Positions 18,261-28,528 of a stretch of DNA of 45,361 nucleotides are shown piece after piece. Source of the stretch: Chitinophaga pinensis (lineage in GTDB: Bacteria > Bacteroidota > Bacteroidia > Chitinophagales > Chitinophagaceae); the NCBI GenBank assembly GCA_945877085.1, contig CAMCQV010000004.1:1-45361 (forward strand), written 5' to 3'. How positions within the stretch are numbered: the first letter of the stretch is position 1; each line of letters starts with the position of its first letter. The notes below the pieces were generated by a model. It did no database searches. It had not been told where the DNA came from and saw nothing but the letters and a program-made list of their open reading frames with translations. The translations under genes were made by a program, and so were the position numbers.

Positions 18261-20360
18261 ATGAAAAAAACAATCTTAGTTGCTGTCGTTTTTAGTTTGC
18301 TATCTTTTACTGGGATAGCGCAAATGCCTCAAAGTGGCTTACCTCGTTTTGTACGTTGGGTAGATAATACTCAATTTGTGTTGAACACAAAAAGAGGGGA
18401 GGATGCTGCACCAAAAAATTACTTGTATAATCTTGCTACAAAGCAATACACAATTGCACCAGCAGAACTGGTGCCAACCGAAAAATCAGTGGTCCTTAAA
18501 AAAGGAGACCTCTTTTTAAGGGACAATGGGACAGAGGTGCAATTGACTTTTGACAATGCAGAAGAAAAAAATCCTACTTTATCACCTGATGGTAATTATG
18601 TAGGTTATACTAAGAACAATAATTTATACACTTTATCCTTGGCCACAAAAAAGGAAGTGGCGATTACCAATGATGGTGCTACTGGTATCTTAAATGGTTA
18701 TGCTAGCTGGGTGTATTTTGAAGAGATATTTGGTCGTCCAACACAGTACCGTGCATTCTGGTGGAGTCCAGATAGTAAGTATATTTCGTTTATGCGTTTT
18801 GATGAGCGCAAAGTACCTATGTTCCCAATCTACAATAGCGAAGGACAGCATGGCTTTGTAGAAGAAACAAGGTATCCAAAAGCGGGCGATCAAAATCCAA
18901 CAGTCAAAATTGGATGGACTACACCAGAAGGTGGAAGCATTACTTGGGCTGATTTTAATGAAGCAGATGATCAGTATTTTGGATGGCCTATTTGGAATCC
19001 AAATAACAATGCGATGTGGTTGAGTTGGATGGATCGTGGTCAAAACAACCTAAAAATTTATGAATTGAATATGACCACAGGTGCAAAAAAGCCTGTGTAC
19101 ACAGAATACCAAAAAACATGGATTGATCTTGAAGATAGAAATGGCGGTAGAATTAATTTTATCCCAAACAACAAAGGATACATTGCACAAGCTGATGCGA
19201 GTGGATGGAATCAATTGTACATGTATGACATGGAAGGCAAAATGCAATATCCAATTACCAATGGCAAATTCACTGTCTTAGGTATTCGTCAAATTGATGA
19301 AAAAAACAAGACCATATATTTTACAGCAAGAGGTATTGAAAATAGTGCAAGAATTGATTTGTACTCAGTTGGATTTGATGGTAAAAATCAAAAGAGATTA
19401 ACAGTAGGAGATTTCAATAATGCACAAGTTTATTTAGCACCTGATGCTAAAAACTTTGTAACCCTGTATAGCAATATTCAAACACCAACGACTTTAGCGC
19501 TTATTAACGTGCAAAAGAAATCGGTAGAGGTACTGGGTACAGCAACACCAGCTAATTTTGATGCAAGCAAATTGGCTAAAACAGAATTGATCCGCATTAA
19601 GAGCGCCGATGGTTTATTTGAATTACCAGCATTGGTGACTTGGCCTAAAAAAATGGATCCAAATAAAAAGTATCCATTATTAGTAAGTATTTATGGTGGC
19701 CCAAACGCAGGTACAGTGATGGATAGCTGGTCTTCTAATCCAACAAAAGAAGCTTGGGCAGAAGAAGGATTAATACAAGTGGCATTTGACCACCGTGCGA
19801 GTGGACATTTTGGAAAAGAAGGCGTGAACTATATGTACCGTAATTTAGGTTATTGGGAAATGGAAGATTATATGACCATGGCAAAATGGTTTATCGCCAA
19901 TGGACAAGCAGACCCTACTAAAATTGCAATCACTGGATTTAGTTATGGTGGTTATATGAGTTCTTATGCATTGACTTATGGATCATCTGTATTTACCCAT
20001 GCAATGGCTGGAGGAAGTGTAACAGCATGGGAATTATATGATTCACATTATACAGAACGTTTCATGGATACGCCAGGTGAGAATCCAGAAGGATATAAGT
20101 CTAGTAATGTGATGACGCATTTAAAAAACTTTAAAGGTGTATTACAATTAGTGCATGGTACAATGGATGACAATGTGCATATGCAAAATTCAATTCAATT
20201 ATTGAGTGCATTGCAAGATCAAGGTAAACCAGTTGAATTTATGTTGTATCCAGGAGGTCGTCATGGTTGGGGTGGTGCAAAAGGCAAACATTTCACCGAC
20301 TTGAAAAATCAATTTATTTACAAACACTTATTGGAAAAGGCGATGCCTGCTTCAAAATAA
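18261..20360 (+). CDS. S9 family peptidase (dipeptidyl peptidase IV-like)
   Basis: Signal peptide; DPPIV N-terminal propeller; catalytic [11 protein letters not shown]-terminal [13 protein letters not shown] and GGRHGW. Confidence 0.93.
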   Translation: MKKTILVAVVFSLLSFTGIAQMPQSGLPRFVRWVDNTQFVLNTKRGEDAAPKNYLYNLATKQYTIAPAELVPTEKSVVLKKGDLFLRDNGTEVQLTFDNAEEKNPTLSPDGNYVGYTKNNNLYTLSLATKKEVAITNDGATGILNGYASWVYFEEIFGRPTQYRAFWWSPDSKYISFMRFDERKVPMFPIYNSEGQHGFVEETRYPKAGDQNPTVKIGWTTPEGGSITWADFNEADDQYFGWPIWNPNNNAMWLSWMDRGQNNLKIYELNMTTGAKKPVYTEYQKTWIDLEDRNGGRINFIPNNKGYIAQADASGWNQLYMYDMEGKMQYPITNGKFTVLGIRQIDEKNKTIYFTARGIENSARIDLYSVGFDGKNQKRLTVGDFNNAQVYLAPDAKNFVTLYSNIQTPTTLALINVQKKSVEVLGTATPANFDASKLAKTELIRIKSADGLFELPALVTWPKKMDPNKKYPLLVSIYGGPNAGTVMDSWSSNPTKEAWAEEGLIQVAFDHRASGHFGKEGVNYMYRNLGYWEMEDYMTMAKWFIANGQADPTKIAITGFSYGGYMSSYALTYGSSVFTHAMAGGSVTAWELYDSHYTERFMDTPGENPEGYKSSNVMTHLKNFKGVLQLVHGTMDDNVHMQNSIQLLSALQDQGKPVEFMLYPGGRHGWGGAKGKHFTDLKNQFIYKHLLEKAMPASK

Positions 20361-20368
20361 CACAATCA

Positions 20369-21406
20369 ATGTCAAACCCAAACTTGGATAGGCCATTTCA
20401 AAATATTCCATCGCAGGACAGAGAATTTGAGAACACCATTCGTCCTGCTGCCATGGATGCTTTTGCTGGTCAGCCACAGTTGATTGAAAATATCAGCATT
20501 TTCATAAAAGCTGCAAAGTTGAGGGGAGAGGCATTGGATCATATTTTATTTCATGGCCCTCCAGGTTTAGGTAAAACAACCTTAAGCAGGATCGTAGCCA
20601 ATGAAATGGGTGTACAGATTAAAGAAACCTCAGGTCCTGTTATTGAAAAACCAAGCGACTTGGCCGGCTTATTGACCAGCTTAGAACCCAATGATGTATT
20701 GTTTATTGACGAGATTCATCGATTGAGTACCGTGGTAGAAGAGTATTTATATGCTGCCATGGAAGATTATAAAATTGATATCTTAATTGATAGTGGTCCC
20801 AATGCAAGATCTGTACAGATTAATTTAAATCCATTCACCTTGGTTGGTGCTACTACGAGAAGTGGATTATTAACAGCGCCTTTATTATCTCGTTTTGGTA
20901 TTAAATCAAGATTGGAATATTATCCAGCGCCCGTCTTGCAAAAAATTATTGAAAGAAGCGCAGGCATTTTAGAAGTGAAAGTAGATTCAAGTGCTGCTGG
21001 TGAGATTGCAAGAAGAAGTAGGGGGACGCCAAGAATTGCCAATGGTTTATTAAGAAGGGTAAGGGATTTTGCGCAAGTTCTAAACGATGGCATTGTTGAT
21101 TTAGGTATCACGCAACATGCACTAAAAGCATTGAATGTAGATGAGCATGGCTTAGATGAAATGGACAATCGCATTTTGCTTGCCATCATAGAAAAATTCA
21201 AGGGAGGACCAGTTGGGATTTCTACCATTGCAACGGCAGTCGGTGAGGAGTCAGGTACCATCGAAGAAGTATACGAGCCATTCTTAATTCAAGAAGGGTT
21301 CTTACAAAGAACACCTAGAGGCAGGGAAGTGACTTTTAAAGCCTACGAGCACCTTGGAAAGCATAAAGGGCAAGGCTTTGGAGACAATCCTGAACTATTC
21401 AGATAG
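20369..21406 (+). CDS. ruvB: Holliday junction branch migration DNA helicase RuvB
   Basis: [85 protein letters not shown]. Start MSNPNL chosen over the ORF-track extension. Confidence 0.97.
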   Translation: MSNPNLDRPFQNIPSQDREFENTIRPAAMDAFAGQPQLIENISIFIKAAKLRGEALDHILFHGPPGLGKTTLSRIVANEMGVQIKETSGPVIEKPSDLAGLLTSLEPNDVLFIDEIHRLSTVVEEYLYAAMEDYKIDILIDSGPNARSVQINLNPFTLVGATTRSGLLTAPLLSRFGIKSRLEYYPAPVLQKIIERSAGILEVKVDSSAAGEIARRSRGTPRIANGLLRRVRDFAQVLNDGIVDLGITQHALKALNVDEHGLDEMDNRILLAIIEKFKGGPVGISTIATAVGEESGTIEEVYEPFLIQEGFLQRTPRGREVTFKAYEHLGKHKGQGFGDNPELFR

Positions 21407-21408
21407 AT

Positions 21409-22107
21409 TTATTGTACCACCAATCTAAATCCATTTCCATGGATATTGACAATTTCAATCGTACTATCTTCTTTTAAGTATTTTCTCAATTTAGCAATGT
21501 ACACGTCCATACTTCTGCCATTGAAATAAGTATCACTACCCCATATCTTTTTCAATGCTTTTTCTCTGGTCAATAAGTCGTTCTTATATTCGGAAAGCAT
21601 TTTCAATAACTCATTTTCTTTTGGAGAAAGTATTTGTGTGCTGTCTTTGATTTTTAATTCTCTCAATTTTGGATTGAAATGATATGCGCCTAATTCAAAT
21701 TCAATATTGTCTGTAACCTTATGGTCTTCCTCGTTACGTTTGATAATGGCTTTAATTTTATGCATCAACACATCACTATCAAATGGCTTAGTAATGTAAT
21801 CATCCGCACCTAGTCTGTAACCTTGAAGGATATCTTCTTTTAAAGTTTTTGCACTTAAAAAGAACAAAGGCACATCTGGGTCAATATCTCTGATTTCTTC
21901 GGCCAATGTAAAACCATCCACATTGGGCATCATGACGTCTAATAAACAAAGGTCAAATTTTTCACGTTGAAAAGCACCGAGGCCTAATCTACCATCTCTT
22001 TCAAGGGTAACTTCATAATCATTTAATTCTAAAAAGTTTTTCAAAACTAAACCTAAGTTACTATCGTCTTCACATAAAAGGATTTTATACTTCTTCTTGT
22101 CTTCCAT
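21409..22107 (-). CDS. Two-component response regulator, OmpR/PhoB family
   Basis: Receiver domain KILLCEDDSNLG, LCLLDVMMPNVDG, GADDYITKPFD; winged-helix domain ending GSDTYFNGRSMDVYIAKLRKYLKED. Confidence 0.95.
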   Translation of the reverse strand: MEDKKKYKILLCEDDSNLGLVLKNFLELNDYEVTLERDGRLGLGAFQREKFDLCLLDVMMPNVDGFTLAEEIRDIDPDVPLFFLSAKTLKEDILQGYRLGADDYITKPFDSDVLMHKIKAIIKRNEEDHKVTDNIEFELGAYHFNPKLRELKIKDSTQILSPKENELLKMLSEYKNDLLTREKALKKIWGSDTYFNGRSMDVYIAKLRKYLKEDSTIEIVNIHGNGFRLVVQ

Positions 22108-22187
22108 AATTGAATGCTTTGTGTAAAGAAACACATTTTATTTTTTAAACTATAAAATGGGATTCCAATCTTTTGTTAAAAATAAAC

Positions 22188-23900
22188 CTAATGCTTATTA
22201 GTTAAACAAAGGTCGCATATTCCACAACTTTGTGGTGCTTTTTCACCAAAATATTTTGCAAGAAATACGTTTCTGCAAGTGACTAATCTATTGCCTATAT
22301 AATCCCTCATTGCTTGAATTCGGTCCTCGAAAGCAAGTTTTCTTGCTTGGTATTCGTCTAAATTAATGGTCATGAATTCAGCAGAAGCCCTATTCCATTT
22401 AAATTGTACAATCGGTTGATTTGCTTTTTGCTCCAATGAAATCATGCCATATTGTTGCAGATGGCTTAATTGCGTTTGTACAAATTCAAAATCACGTTGC
22501 AATAGTTTTGCAAGTACGCCTTCATTGATATACTGAGGACTATCTAAAATGCCTCCATAGGTCCTCAATAATGTTTGTAATACAAAGCCAGTTTCTGGAT
22601 ATTGTTTTTCAAATAATTGGATGCTAATTCTATTTTCAATAACCTGCACTAAAGTCGGTTTGAAAGAACTAGGTGCAAATTTGACATGACCCTCTTGCTC
22701 TATCCATTGCAATGCATTTCTTGCAATGATTTTATCCCATTTAAATTGTGCACAAAACAACTCAAAGTCAAAAATAAATTGTTGCAATTCGCCCATTCCT
22801 ACGGGTAATTGTACAAAATCTGAAAGGTCTTGAAATGCTTTTTTAATCACTGCGATTGGAGGTATCTTTTTTTCTTGTAACTGATTCCAATAGTCTATGT
22901 CATTTTGTTGGTAGAGTAAGATTGCTTTTGCTTGTAATCCATCTCTTCCCGCCCTGCCTGCTTCTTGGTAATATTGTTCAATACTTCCAGGAATATCAAA
23001 GTGAATAACTGCACGCACATTGGTTTTATTAATGCCCATCCCAAAGGCGCTCGTAGAAATGATCACCTGAATGTTGTCTTGCATCCAATCCTCCTGTACT
23101 TTCTTACGTTCATTCAATTCCATACCAGCATGATATCCTGCCACATTAAATCCGTAACTACTTAACATGCTAGCGAGTTGAGCTACATTGTTTCTGGTAT
23201 TGCAATAAATGATCACTGATCCAGTAATTTCTTTTAGCAAATTCTTTAATACAAATAATTTAACCGTTTCTTTTTTGACTTGATAGCTTAAATTAGGTCT
23301 TAAAAATTGGTCAGTGATGACATTGGCGTCTTGTATACCTAATTGCACTAGCATATCTTTTTGCACCATTGGAATAGCTGATGCAGTCATTGCTAAAATA
23401 GGGATAGTTGGAAAGGTTTTTTTTAAGAAGTCTAATTTCCGATAGCTTGGTCTAAAATCATAGCCCCATTGTGAAATACAATGCGCTTCATCAATGGCAA
23501 ATAATTGAATAGGTAAATTATTCAGTAGGGTTTGAAAATGTTTCTGTGCTAACTTTTCTGGAGAACAATAAATGAATTGGTACTTTTTGGCTTCGATATC
23601 CTTAAATACAATAGACTCCTCGTAGGCGCTTAGTTGACTTCCTAATAAAACAGCTTTTAAATTTTTGGAGACTAAGTCTTTCACTTGGTCTTGCATGAGT
23701 GCAATCAAGGGGCTAATCACAATACAGATGCCTCTTTGGTAGATGATAGGCACTTGAAAGCAGATAGACTTGCCTGCGCCTGTTGGCAATAATGCAAGCG
23801 TATCTTTGCCAGCAAGGATAGATTCAATCACAGCCAATTGCTGCCCTCTAAAACTATCATAGTTCCAATACTTTTTTAATATATCAACTAAGGCTTCCAA
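22188..23900 (-). CDS. recQ: ATP-dependent DNA helicase RecQ
   Basis: FRGQQLAVIESILAGKDTLALLPTGAGKSICFQVP, FAIDEAHCISQWGYDFRPSYR, AFGMGINKTNVRAVIHFDIPGSIEQYYQEAGRAGRDG; Cys-rich C-terminus CRNVFLAKYFGEKAPQSCGICDLC. Confidence 0.94.
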   Translation of the reverse strand: MEALVDILKKYWNYDSFRGQQLAVIESILAGKDTLALLPTGAGKSICFQVPIIYQRGICIVISPLIALMQDQVKDLVSKNLKAVLLGSQLSAYEESIVFKDIEAKKYQFIYCSPEKLAQKHFQTLLNNLPIQLFAIDEAHCISQWGYDFRPSYRKLDFLKKTFPTIPILAMTASAIPMVQKDMLVQLGIQDANVITDQFLRPNLSYQVKKETVKLFVLKNLLKEITGSVIIYCNTRNNVAQLASMLSSYGFNVAGYHAGMELNERKKVQEDWMQDNIQVIISTSAFGMGINKTNVRAVIHFDIPGSIEQYYQEAGRAGRDGLQAKAILLYQQNDIDYWNQLQEKKIPPIAVIKKAFQDLSDFVQLPVGMGELQQFIFDFELFCAQFKWDKIIARNALQWIEQEGHVKFAPSSFKPTLVQVIENRISIQLFEKQYPETGFVLQTLLRTYGGILDSPQYINEGVLAKLLQRDFEFVQTQLSHLQQYGMISLEQKANQPIVQFKWNRASAEFMTINLDEYQARKLAFEDRIQAMRDYIGNRLVTCRNVFLAKYFGEKAPQSCGICDLCLTNKH

Positions 23901-23911
23901 TCAATGATTTA

Positions 23912-23978
23912 ATGAATTAATAATTTACTCTTTTGTTTATTTATGCTTTTATTCTATGAATTAATAATTTATTCTTTT
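23912..23978. repeat. Imperfect direct repeat, two 23 bp copies at 44 bp spacing, between copA and recQ
   Basis: atgaattaataatttaCtctttt (23912-23934) and atgaattaataatttaTtctttt (23956-23978) differ at one position. Confidence 0.85.
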
Positions 23979-26117
23979 CTATTTCGTCAAATTCTTTTTA
24001 AATAACCTCAGTGAATTCAAGGCCAATACCACATCGCTTAAAGCCATGATCATGGCGCCATAGGTTGGCCCCCATGTGCCTAAAAATCCAAAAGCAGCTA
24101 CAGGGATGGCAATAATATTATAAGAGAATGCCCAGGCTAAATTTTCTTTTATGGTCTCGTATGTTTTTCTTCCTAATACCAAAGACATTGGAAGGTTCTT
24201 TAATCCATTATTCATTAAGACGACTTGAGCACTTTGAATAGCAATATGTGAGGCGTTGCTCAATGAAATACCAATAGTGGCTTTCGCTAAGGCTGGCGCA
24301 TCATTGATACCATCACCTACCATCGCAGTGGGTGCAATTTTGATTAATGCATCCAGAGTCGCTAATTTTTCTGAAGGACTTTGTTCTGCAATAATTTTTT
24401 GTATACCCAAAACGTCTCCAACTTGTTTACATTTTAAAGTCCTATCGCCACTCAGCAAAATAGTGCTGATACCTTGACGGTGTAAATGGTCAATCACTTC
24501 TTTTGCTTCAGGTCTAATTTGATCCGCCACATCAATCCATCCAATTAATTGGTTGTTCTTTTGAATATAAATATTATGACCATCTTCTGTTGTCTTGTCA
24601 TTCAATGTTTTAAAAGAGCCTGCCCAATAAGTATTGCCTTCTTTATCAGTTGCTTGAATGCCCATCCCTTTTACTTCTTCTATTTTAGCCCATTGAATGC
24701 CTTCTGTGGTTTTCCATGTTGTTTTAATACAATTAGCAATTGGATGATTGGAATATTTTTCTAAAGAGTAGGCGAGTATTTTAAATACGTCTTCTGACAT
24801 TGGAGCTTGTTCACTTTGTATAATATGAAAACCGCTTAACTCAAATTGACCAGTTGTTAAGGTACCTGTTTTATCAAAAACAACTTGTTTGATGTCTTTA
24901 AATGTTTCTAAACTTTTTGCATTTTTAAATAAGACACCATTTCTTGCACCTCTCCCAAGTCCTACTGCGATTGCTGCTGGCGTGGCCAAGCCCATAGCAC
25001 ATGGACAAGAAATCACCAAGACGGCAATGGATCTCAACATACTTTCACTAAATCCTATATCCGTTAAAAAGTAATTGCCCATTAAAGTAAGTAAGGCAAT
25101 ACCCACTACTAAGGGAACAAAAATGGCACTTATTTTATCTGCTAAAATTTGTACAGGGGGTTTTTCGCCTTGCGCTGCTTTCACCATTTTTAAAATATTC
25201 GCCAACACCGTTTGATCCCCAACTGCAGTGACATAAGCTTTGATTGTACCATTTTCAATTGTACTGCCACCTAATAAAGTATCTTTCATCGCACGATGCA
25301 CTGGGATACTTTCCCCCGTCACAATGGCTTCGTTCACTTCTGCTTCGCCAGATAATATTTTACAATCCATCGGTACAGTTTCTCCTGAATTGATCAATAA
25401 AATATCGCCCACCTTCAAAGTATCGGCTCCCACATTGAAAATAATTTCTTTATGGTTTTCATCAAAGACAATCATATTTGCCATGACTTTCTGCGCTTTC
25501 ACTAAATCTTTTAAAGCCCTTTGAGTGGATGCAATAGAAGCGTCTTCTAAATAATTACCAAAAAATACAAAGGTTAAAATGGTCGCTGTTGTTTCATAAT
25601 AAGCAAACTGTGCGCCTTGTCCTATGATGGTGCCATATAAACTATAACCAAAAGAAGCCATCGCGCCAATAGAGACCAATACATTCATATTGGGGATACC
25701 ATGTAATAAACTATTGAAAGCACTTTTTCCAAAGTAGTTCATGCCCACAATAAAAACGGGTAATGTCAATGCCAATTGTACATAAGGATTCATTAAGAAA
25801 TGAATATGCACACCTGGTATCATATGCAGTATAAGTGGAACAGTAAAAATCAAAGAGAAGAAGGCACGCTCTTTATTATTGTCCAACCATTTTTTACTTG
25901 CAGTTTCTGTGTCTTGCCCCCTTACTTTATAACCTAATCCTTGAATCCCTTTAATTAAACTGGTTTTTTGATCCGCATTTGCCAATTCAAATTGCACTTC
26001 GCCTTCCATGAAGTTCACTTTAGGTTCATGGATGCCTTGGCTACTTAGGTATTTGTGAATGGATAACGCACAATTGGTACAGCTCATTCCATCTACCTTC
26101 CATTGAATGTTTTCCAT
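23979..26117 (-). CDS. copA: Heavy-metal-translocating P-type ATPase, probably Cu+ exporting
   Basis: HMA domain MSCTNCALSIHKYL; CPC motif VISCPCAMGLATPAAIAVG; DKTGTLT; SGDRTLKC; MVGDGINDAPALAKATIGISLS. Confidence 0.9.
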   Translation of the reverse strand: MENIQWKVDGMSCTNCALSIHKYLSSQGIHEPKVNFMEGEVQFELANADQKTSLIKGIQGLGYKVRGQDTETASKKWLDNNKERAFFSLIFTVPLILHMIPGVHIHFLMNPYVQLALTLPVFIVGMNYFGKSAFNSLLHGIPNMNVLVSIGAMASFGYSLYGTIIGQGAQFAYYETTATILTFVFFGNYLEDASIASTQRALKDLVKAQKVMANMIVFDENHKEIIFNVGADTLKVGDILLINSGETVPMDCKILSGEAEVNEAIVTGESIPVHRAMKDTLLGGSTIENGTIKAYVTAVGDQTVLANILKMVKAAQGEKPPVQILADKISAIFVPLVVGIALLTLMGNYFLTDIGFSESMLRSIAVLVISCPCAMGLATPAAIAVGLGRGARNGVLFKNAKSLETFKDIKQVVFDKTGTLTTGQFELSGFHIIQSEQAPMSEDVFKILAYSLEKYSNHPIANCIKTTWKTTEGIQWAKIEEVKGMGIQATDKEGNTYWAGSFKTLNDKTTEDGHNIYIQKNNQLIGWIDVADQIRPEAKEVIDHLHRQGISTILLSGDRTLKCKQVGDVLGIQKIIAEQSPSEKLATLDALIKIAPTAMVGDGINDAPALAKATIGISLSNASHIAIQSAQVVLMNNGLKNLPMSLVLGRKTYETIKENLAWAFSYNIIAIPVAAFGFLGTWGPTYGAMIMALSDVVLALNSLRLFKKNLTK

Positions 26118-26174
26118 AATGATATATTTATGACATAAAGGTACGAAACCATTTTAGGATTGTATTTGAAGCTT

Positions 26175-26182
26175 TATATTTG
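26175..26182 (+). promoter_or_regulatory. Putative -7 box (TAnnTTTG) for tsaE
   Basis: TATATTTG, 4 nt before the ATG at 26187. Confidence 0.5.
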
Positions 26183-26186
26183 CAAT

Positions 26187-26615
26187 ATGGACTTCATCTA
26201 CACCCTTGATCAGACCGACGAAATTGCCCTTCAATTGGTGCAACAATACACAACAACGCCAGTCTGGGTCTTTCAAGCACCTATGGGCGCTGGTAAAACA
26301 ACCTTAATTGCCGCAATTGGAAAAGCAATGGGTATTCAAGAAGCCATGTCTAGTCCCACATTTTCCATCATGAATGAATACCAAGTACAGGGTAAACTAA
26401 TTTACCATATGGATTGGTATCGTTTAGAGAATGAGGCAGATGCAAGGCAGGCTGGGGTAGAAGCAGCATTGGAGGAAGCAGATATCTCCTTGGTAGAATG
26501 GCCAGAAAAAGCACCTAATCTGATGCCTGATAACACGGTCGTGATGCATATTGAAATACTTGACCCCAATCGTCGCAGGATTTATATCAACCATGAATTA
26601 GCTTCCTTGGATTAG
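26187..26615 (+). CDS. tsaE: tRNA threonylcarbamoyladenosine biosynthesis ATPase TsaE
   Basis: APMGAGKTTLIAAIGKAMG, SSPTFSIMNEY, HMDWYRLENEADA, LVEWPEKAP. Confidence 0.94.
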   Translation: MDFIYTLDQTDEIALQLVQQYTTTPVWVFQAPMGAGKTTLIAAIGKAMGIQEAMSSPTFSIMNEYQVQGKLIYHMDWYRLENEADARQAGVEAALEEADISLVEWPEKAPNLMPDNTVVMHIEILDPNRRRIYINHELASLD

Positions 26616-26641
26616 GTCTTTTCCTATTCTAGGATCTCTGG

Positions 26642-26649
26642 TATTTTTG
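26642..26649 (+). promoter_or_regulatory. Putative -7 box (TAnnTTTG) for ald
   Basis: TATTTTTG upstream of both candidate start codons (26657 and 26672). Confidence 0.4.
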
Positions 26650-26671
26650 TATCTTCATGAAAATATTTCTT

Positions 26672-27886
26672 ATGAGTGTAACCAAGCCCCAGATTCATCC
26701 TTCATTTTCCTATGAAACGCAGGAAGAGGTATTGGATATTCCTCATAGTGCAAAGCCTTTGTTAATTGGTATTCCAAAAGAAACTGCTTTCCAAGAAAAT
26801 AGAGTGGGTTTAATTCCTGAAGCTGTGGGGGTTTTGGTAGCCAATGGACATCGTGTATTAGTTGAATCAGGTGCGGGAAAAGGAAGCCGTTATACAGATA
26901 AAGATTATGCAGATGCAGGTGCAGAAATTGCTTTCGAAAAAGCAGCAGTGTATCAATGCCCTATTTTAATTAAGACGGCGCCACCTGTTGCATCTGATTT
27001 ACCTTTCTTACAGATGTATCAAACAATTATTTCTCCATTGCATTTATCTGCAATCGATCAAGAAGTATTGGTTGCAATGATGGCAAAAAAAATTACTGCT
27101 TTATCTATCGACAATATCAAGGATGAAAATCAAAACTATCCAATCCTAAGAAGTATGAATGAGATAGTGGGTAGTGCGGTGATGTTGATTGCTGGACAAT
27201 ACCTAAGTAATTTTAATTCAGGCAAGGGTGTTTTGTTGGGCGGTATAAGTGGTGTGCCTCCAACCAAAGTAGTGGTTATTGGGGCTGATATCACTGGAGA
27301 ATTTGCAGTGCGCAATGCACTTGCGTTGGGCGCAAGCGTGAAAGTATTTGATAACAATGTTTCAAGACTACAAAGACTACAAAATAATTTAGGACAACGT
27401 GTTTGGACCTCGGTGATTGAGCCTAATATTTTAGCAAAACAACTTAAAACCTGTGAAGTAGCAATTGGCGCATTGAGAAATGAAATTGGTAGAGCGCCTA
27501 TTGTTGTTACAGAGGAGATGGTGATGAATATGCGACCAGGCAGTATTATCATTGATGTAGCAGTAGATAGGGGTGGATGTTTTGAGACTACGGAATTAAC
27601 GAATCATGAAAATCCAATTATCATCAAACATGATGTGATTCATTATGGCGTACCCAATATTCCAAGCGGTTTTGCGAGAACTGCAAGCCAAGCTATTAGT
27701 AATGTCTTAATGCATTTGATGGTGGAAGTAGGAGATCAGGGTGGCTTAGAAGAACTTATCTGGCAACAATTGCACCTTCGCGAAGGGATCTATTTATACA
27801 AAGGTGCATTGACAGATTTTTACATTAGTCAAAAATGCAATTTAAAATATACCGATTTGAATTTGTTGATCGCAAGTAGAAGTTAA
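26672..27886 (+). CDS. ald: Alanine dehydrogenase / NAD(P) transhydrogenase alpha-like
   Basis: LIGIPKETAFQENRVGLIPEAVGVLVANGHRVLVESGAGKGSRYTDKDYADAGAEI; VVVIGADITGEFAVRNALALGASV; DVAVDRGGCFETT. Confidence 0.88.
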   Translation: MSVTKPQIHPSFSYETQEEVLDIPHSAKPLLIGIPKETAFQENRVGLIPEAVGVLVANGHRVLVESGAGKGSRYTDKDYADAGAEIAFEKAAVYQCPILIKTAPPVASDLPFLQMYQTIISPLHLSAIDQEVLVAMMAKKITALSIDNIKDENQNYPILRSMNEIVGSAVMLIAGQYLSNFNSGKGVLLGGISGVPPTKVVVIGADITGEFAVRNALALGASVKVFDNNVSRLQRLQNNLGQRVWTSVIEPNILAKQLKTCEVAIGALRNEIGRAPIVVTEEMVMNMRPGSIIIDVAVDRGGCFETTELTNHENPIIIKHDVIHYGVPNIPSGFARTASQAISNVLMHLMVEVGDQGGLEELIWQQLHLREGIYLYKGALTDFYISQKCNLKYTDLNLLIASRS

Positions 27887-27895
27887 TACAATCCC

Positions 27896-28528
27896 TTATT
27901 TTTTAAAATCAGAGAGGGGGACTTGTTGACTACAAAATTTGTATTCCTGCGGATCATTACTTGCTACAATAATTAATTTATGCATTGCGTATGCTTGCAT
28001 TAATTGATGGTAGGTTTGGATACCTTCTTGATCTAAATTACTGCAGGGTTCATCCAACAATAAAATAGGAGCTTGATCAAAAATCGCCAAAGCCAATTTC
28101 AATCTTTGTTTCATTCCGCTACTAAAATTTCTAATCTGTTTATTAGCAGCATTGCTTAATCCAATTTTTTCTAATAATTCAATTGGATCTAATCCATTTT
28201 GGAGTGGCTTAAATTGTTGATGAAATACAATTTGTTCTAAAGCTGTGAACTCCTCTACTAATTCTAAATAAGGAGCAGCAATACTGATATGTTGAAAAAT
28301 ATTTGCACTATCAATATCATCCCCAGCTGTATTTGTCCAATTAATTTTTCCTTTTGTAAGTCCAATATACCCTGCAATAGTTTGCAATAAAGTACTTTTG
28401 CCAGAGCCATTATTACCAATCAATGCATAATGCTGCCCAGTGGTAAAACTGAAATCAAGATTGGAAAAAATCCATTCTTGATTGAATCTTTTGGATGCAG
28501 CGGTAACTTGAATTTGCATATTATTCAT
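27896..28528 (-). CDS. ABC transporter ATP-binding protein, stand-alone
   Basis: Walker A GNNGSGKST, signature FSSGMKQRLKLALA, Walker B ILLLDEPCSNLDQEG; no adjacent permease. Overlaps the start region of the lpxA 3' end by 8 nt. Confidence 0.92.
   Translation of the reverse strand: MNNMQIQVTAASKRFNQEWIFSNLDFSFTTGQHYALIGNNGSGKSTLLQTIAGYIGLTKGKINWTNTAGDDIDSANIFQHISIAAPYLELVEEFTALEQIVFHQQFKPLQNGLDPIELLEKIGLSNAANKQIRNFSSGMKQRLKLALAIFDQAPILLLDEPCSNLDQEGIQTYHQLMQAYAMHKLIIVASNDPQEYKFCSQQVPLSDFKK

Noticed and set aside
18492-18524. Inverted repeat CCTTAAAAA...TTTTTAAGG inside the S9 peptidase gene
   Set aside because: Lies in coding sequence ([12 protein letters not shown]), has no T-tract and no sign of function.
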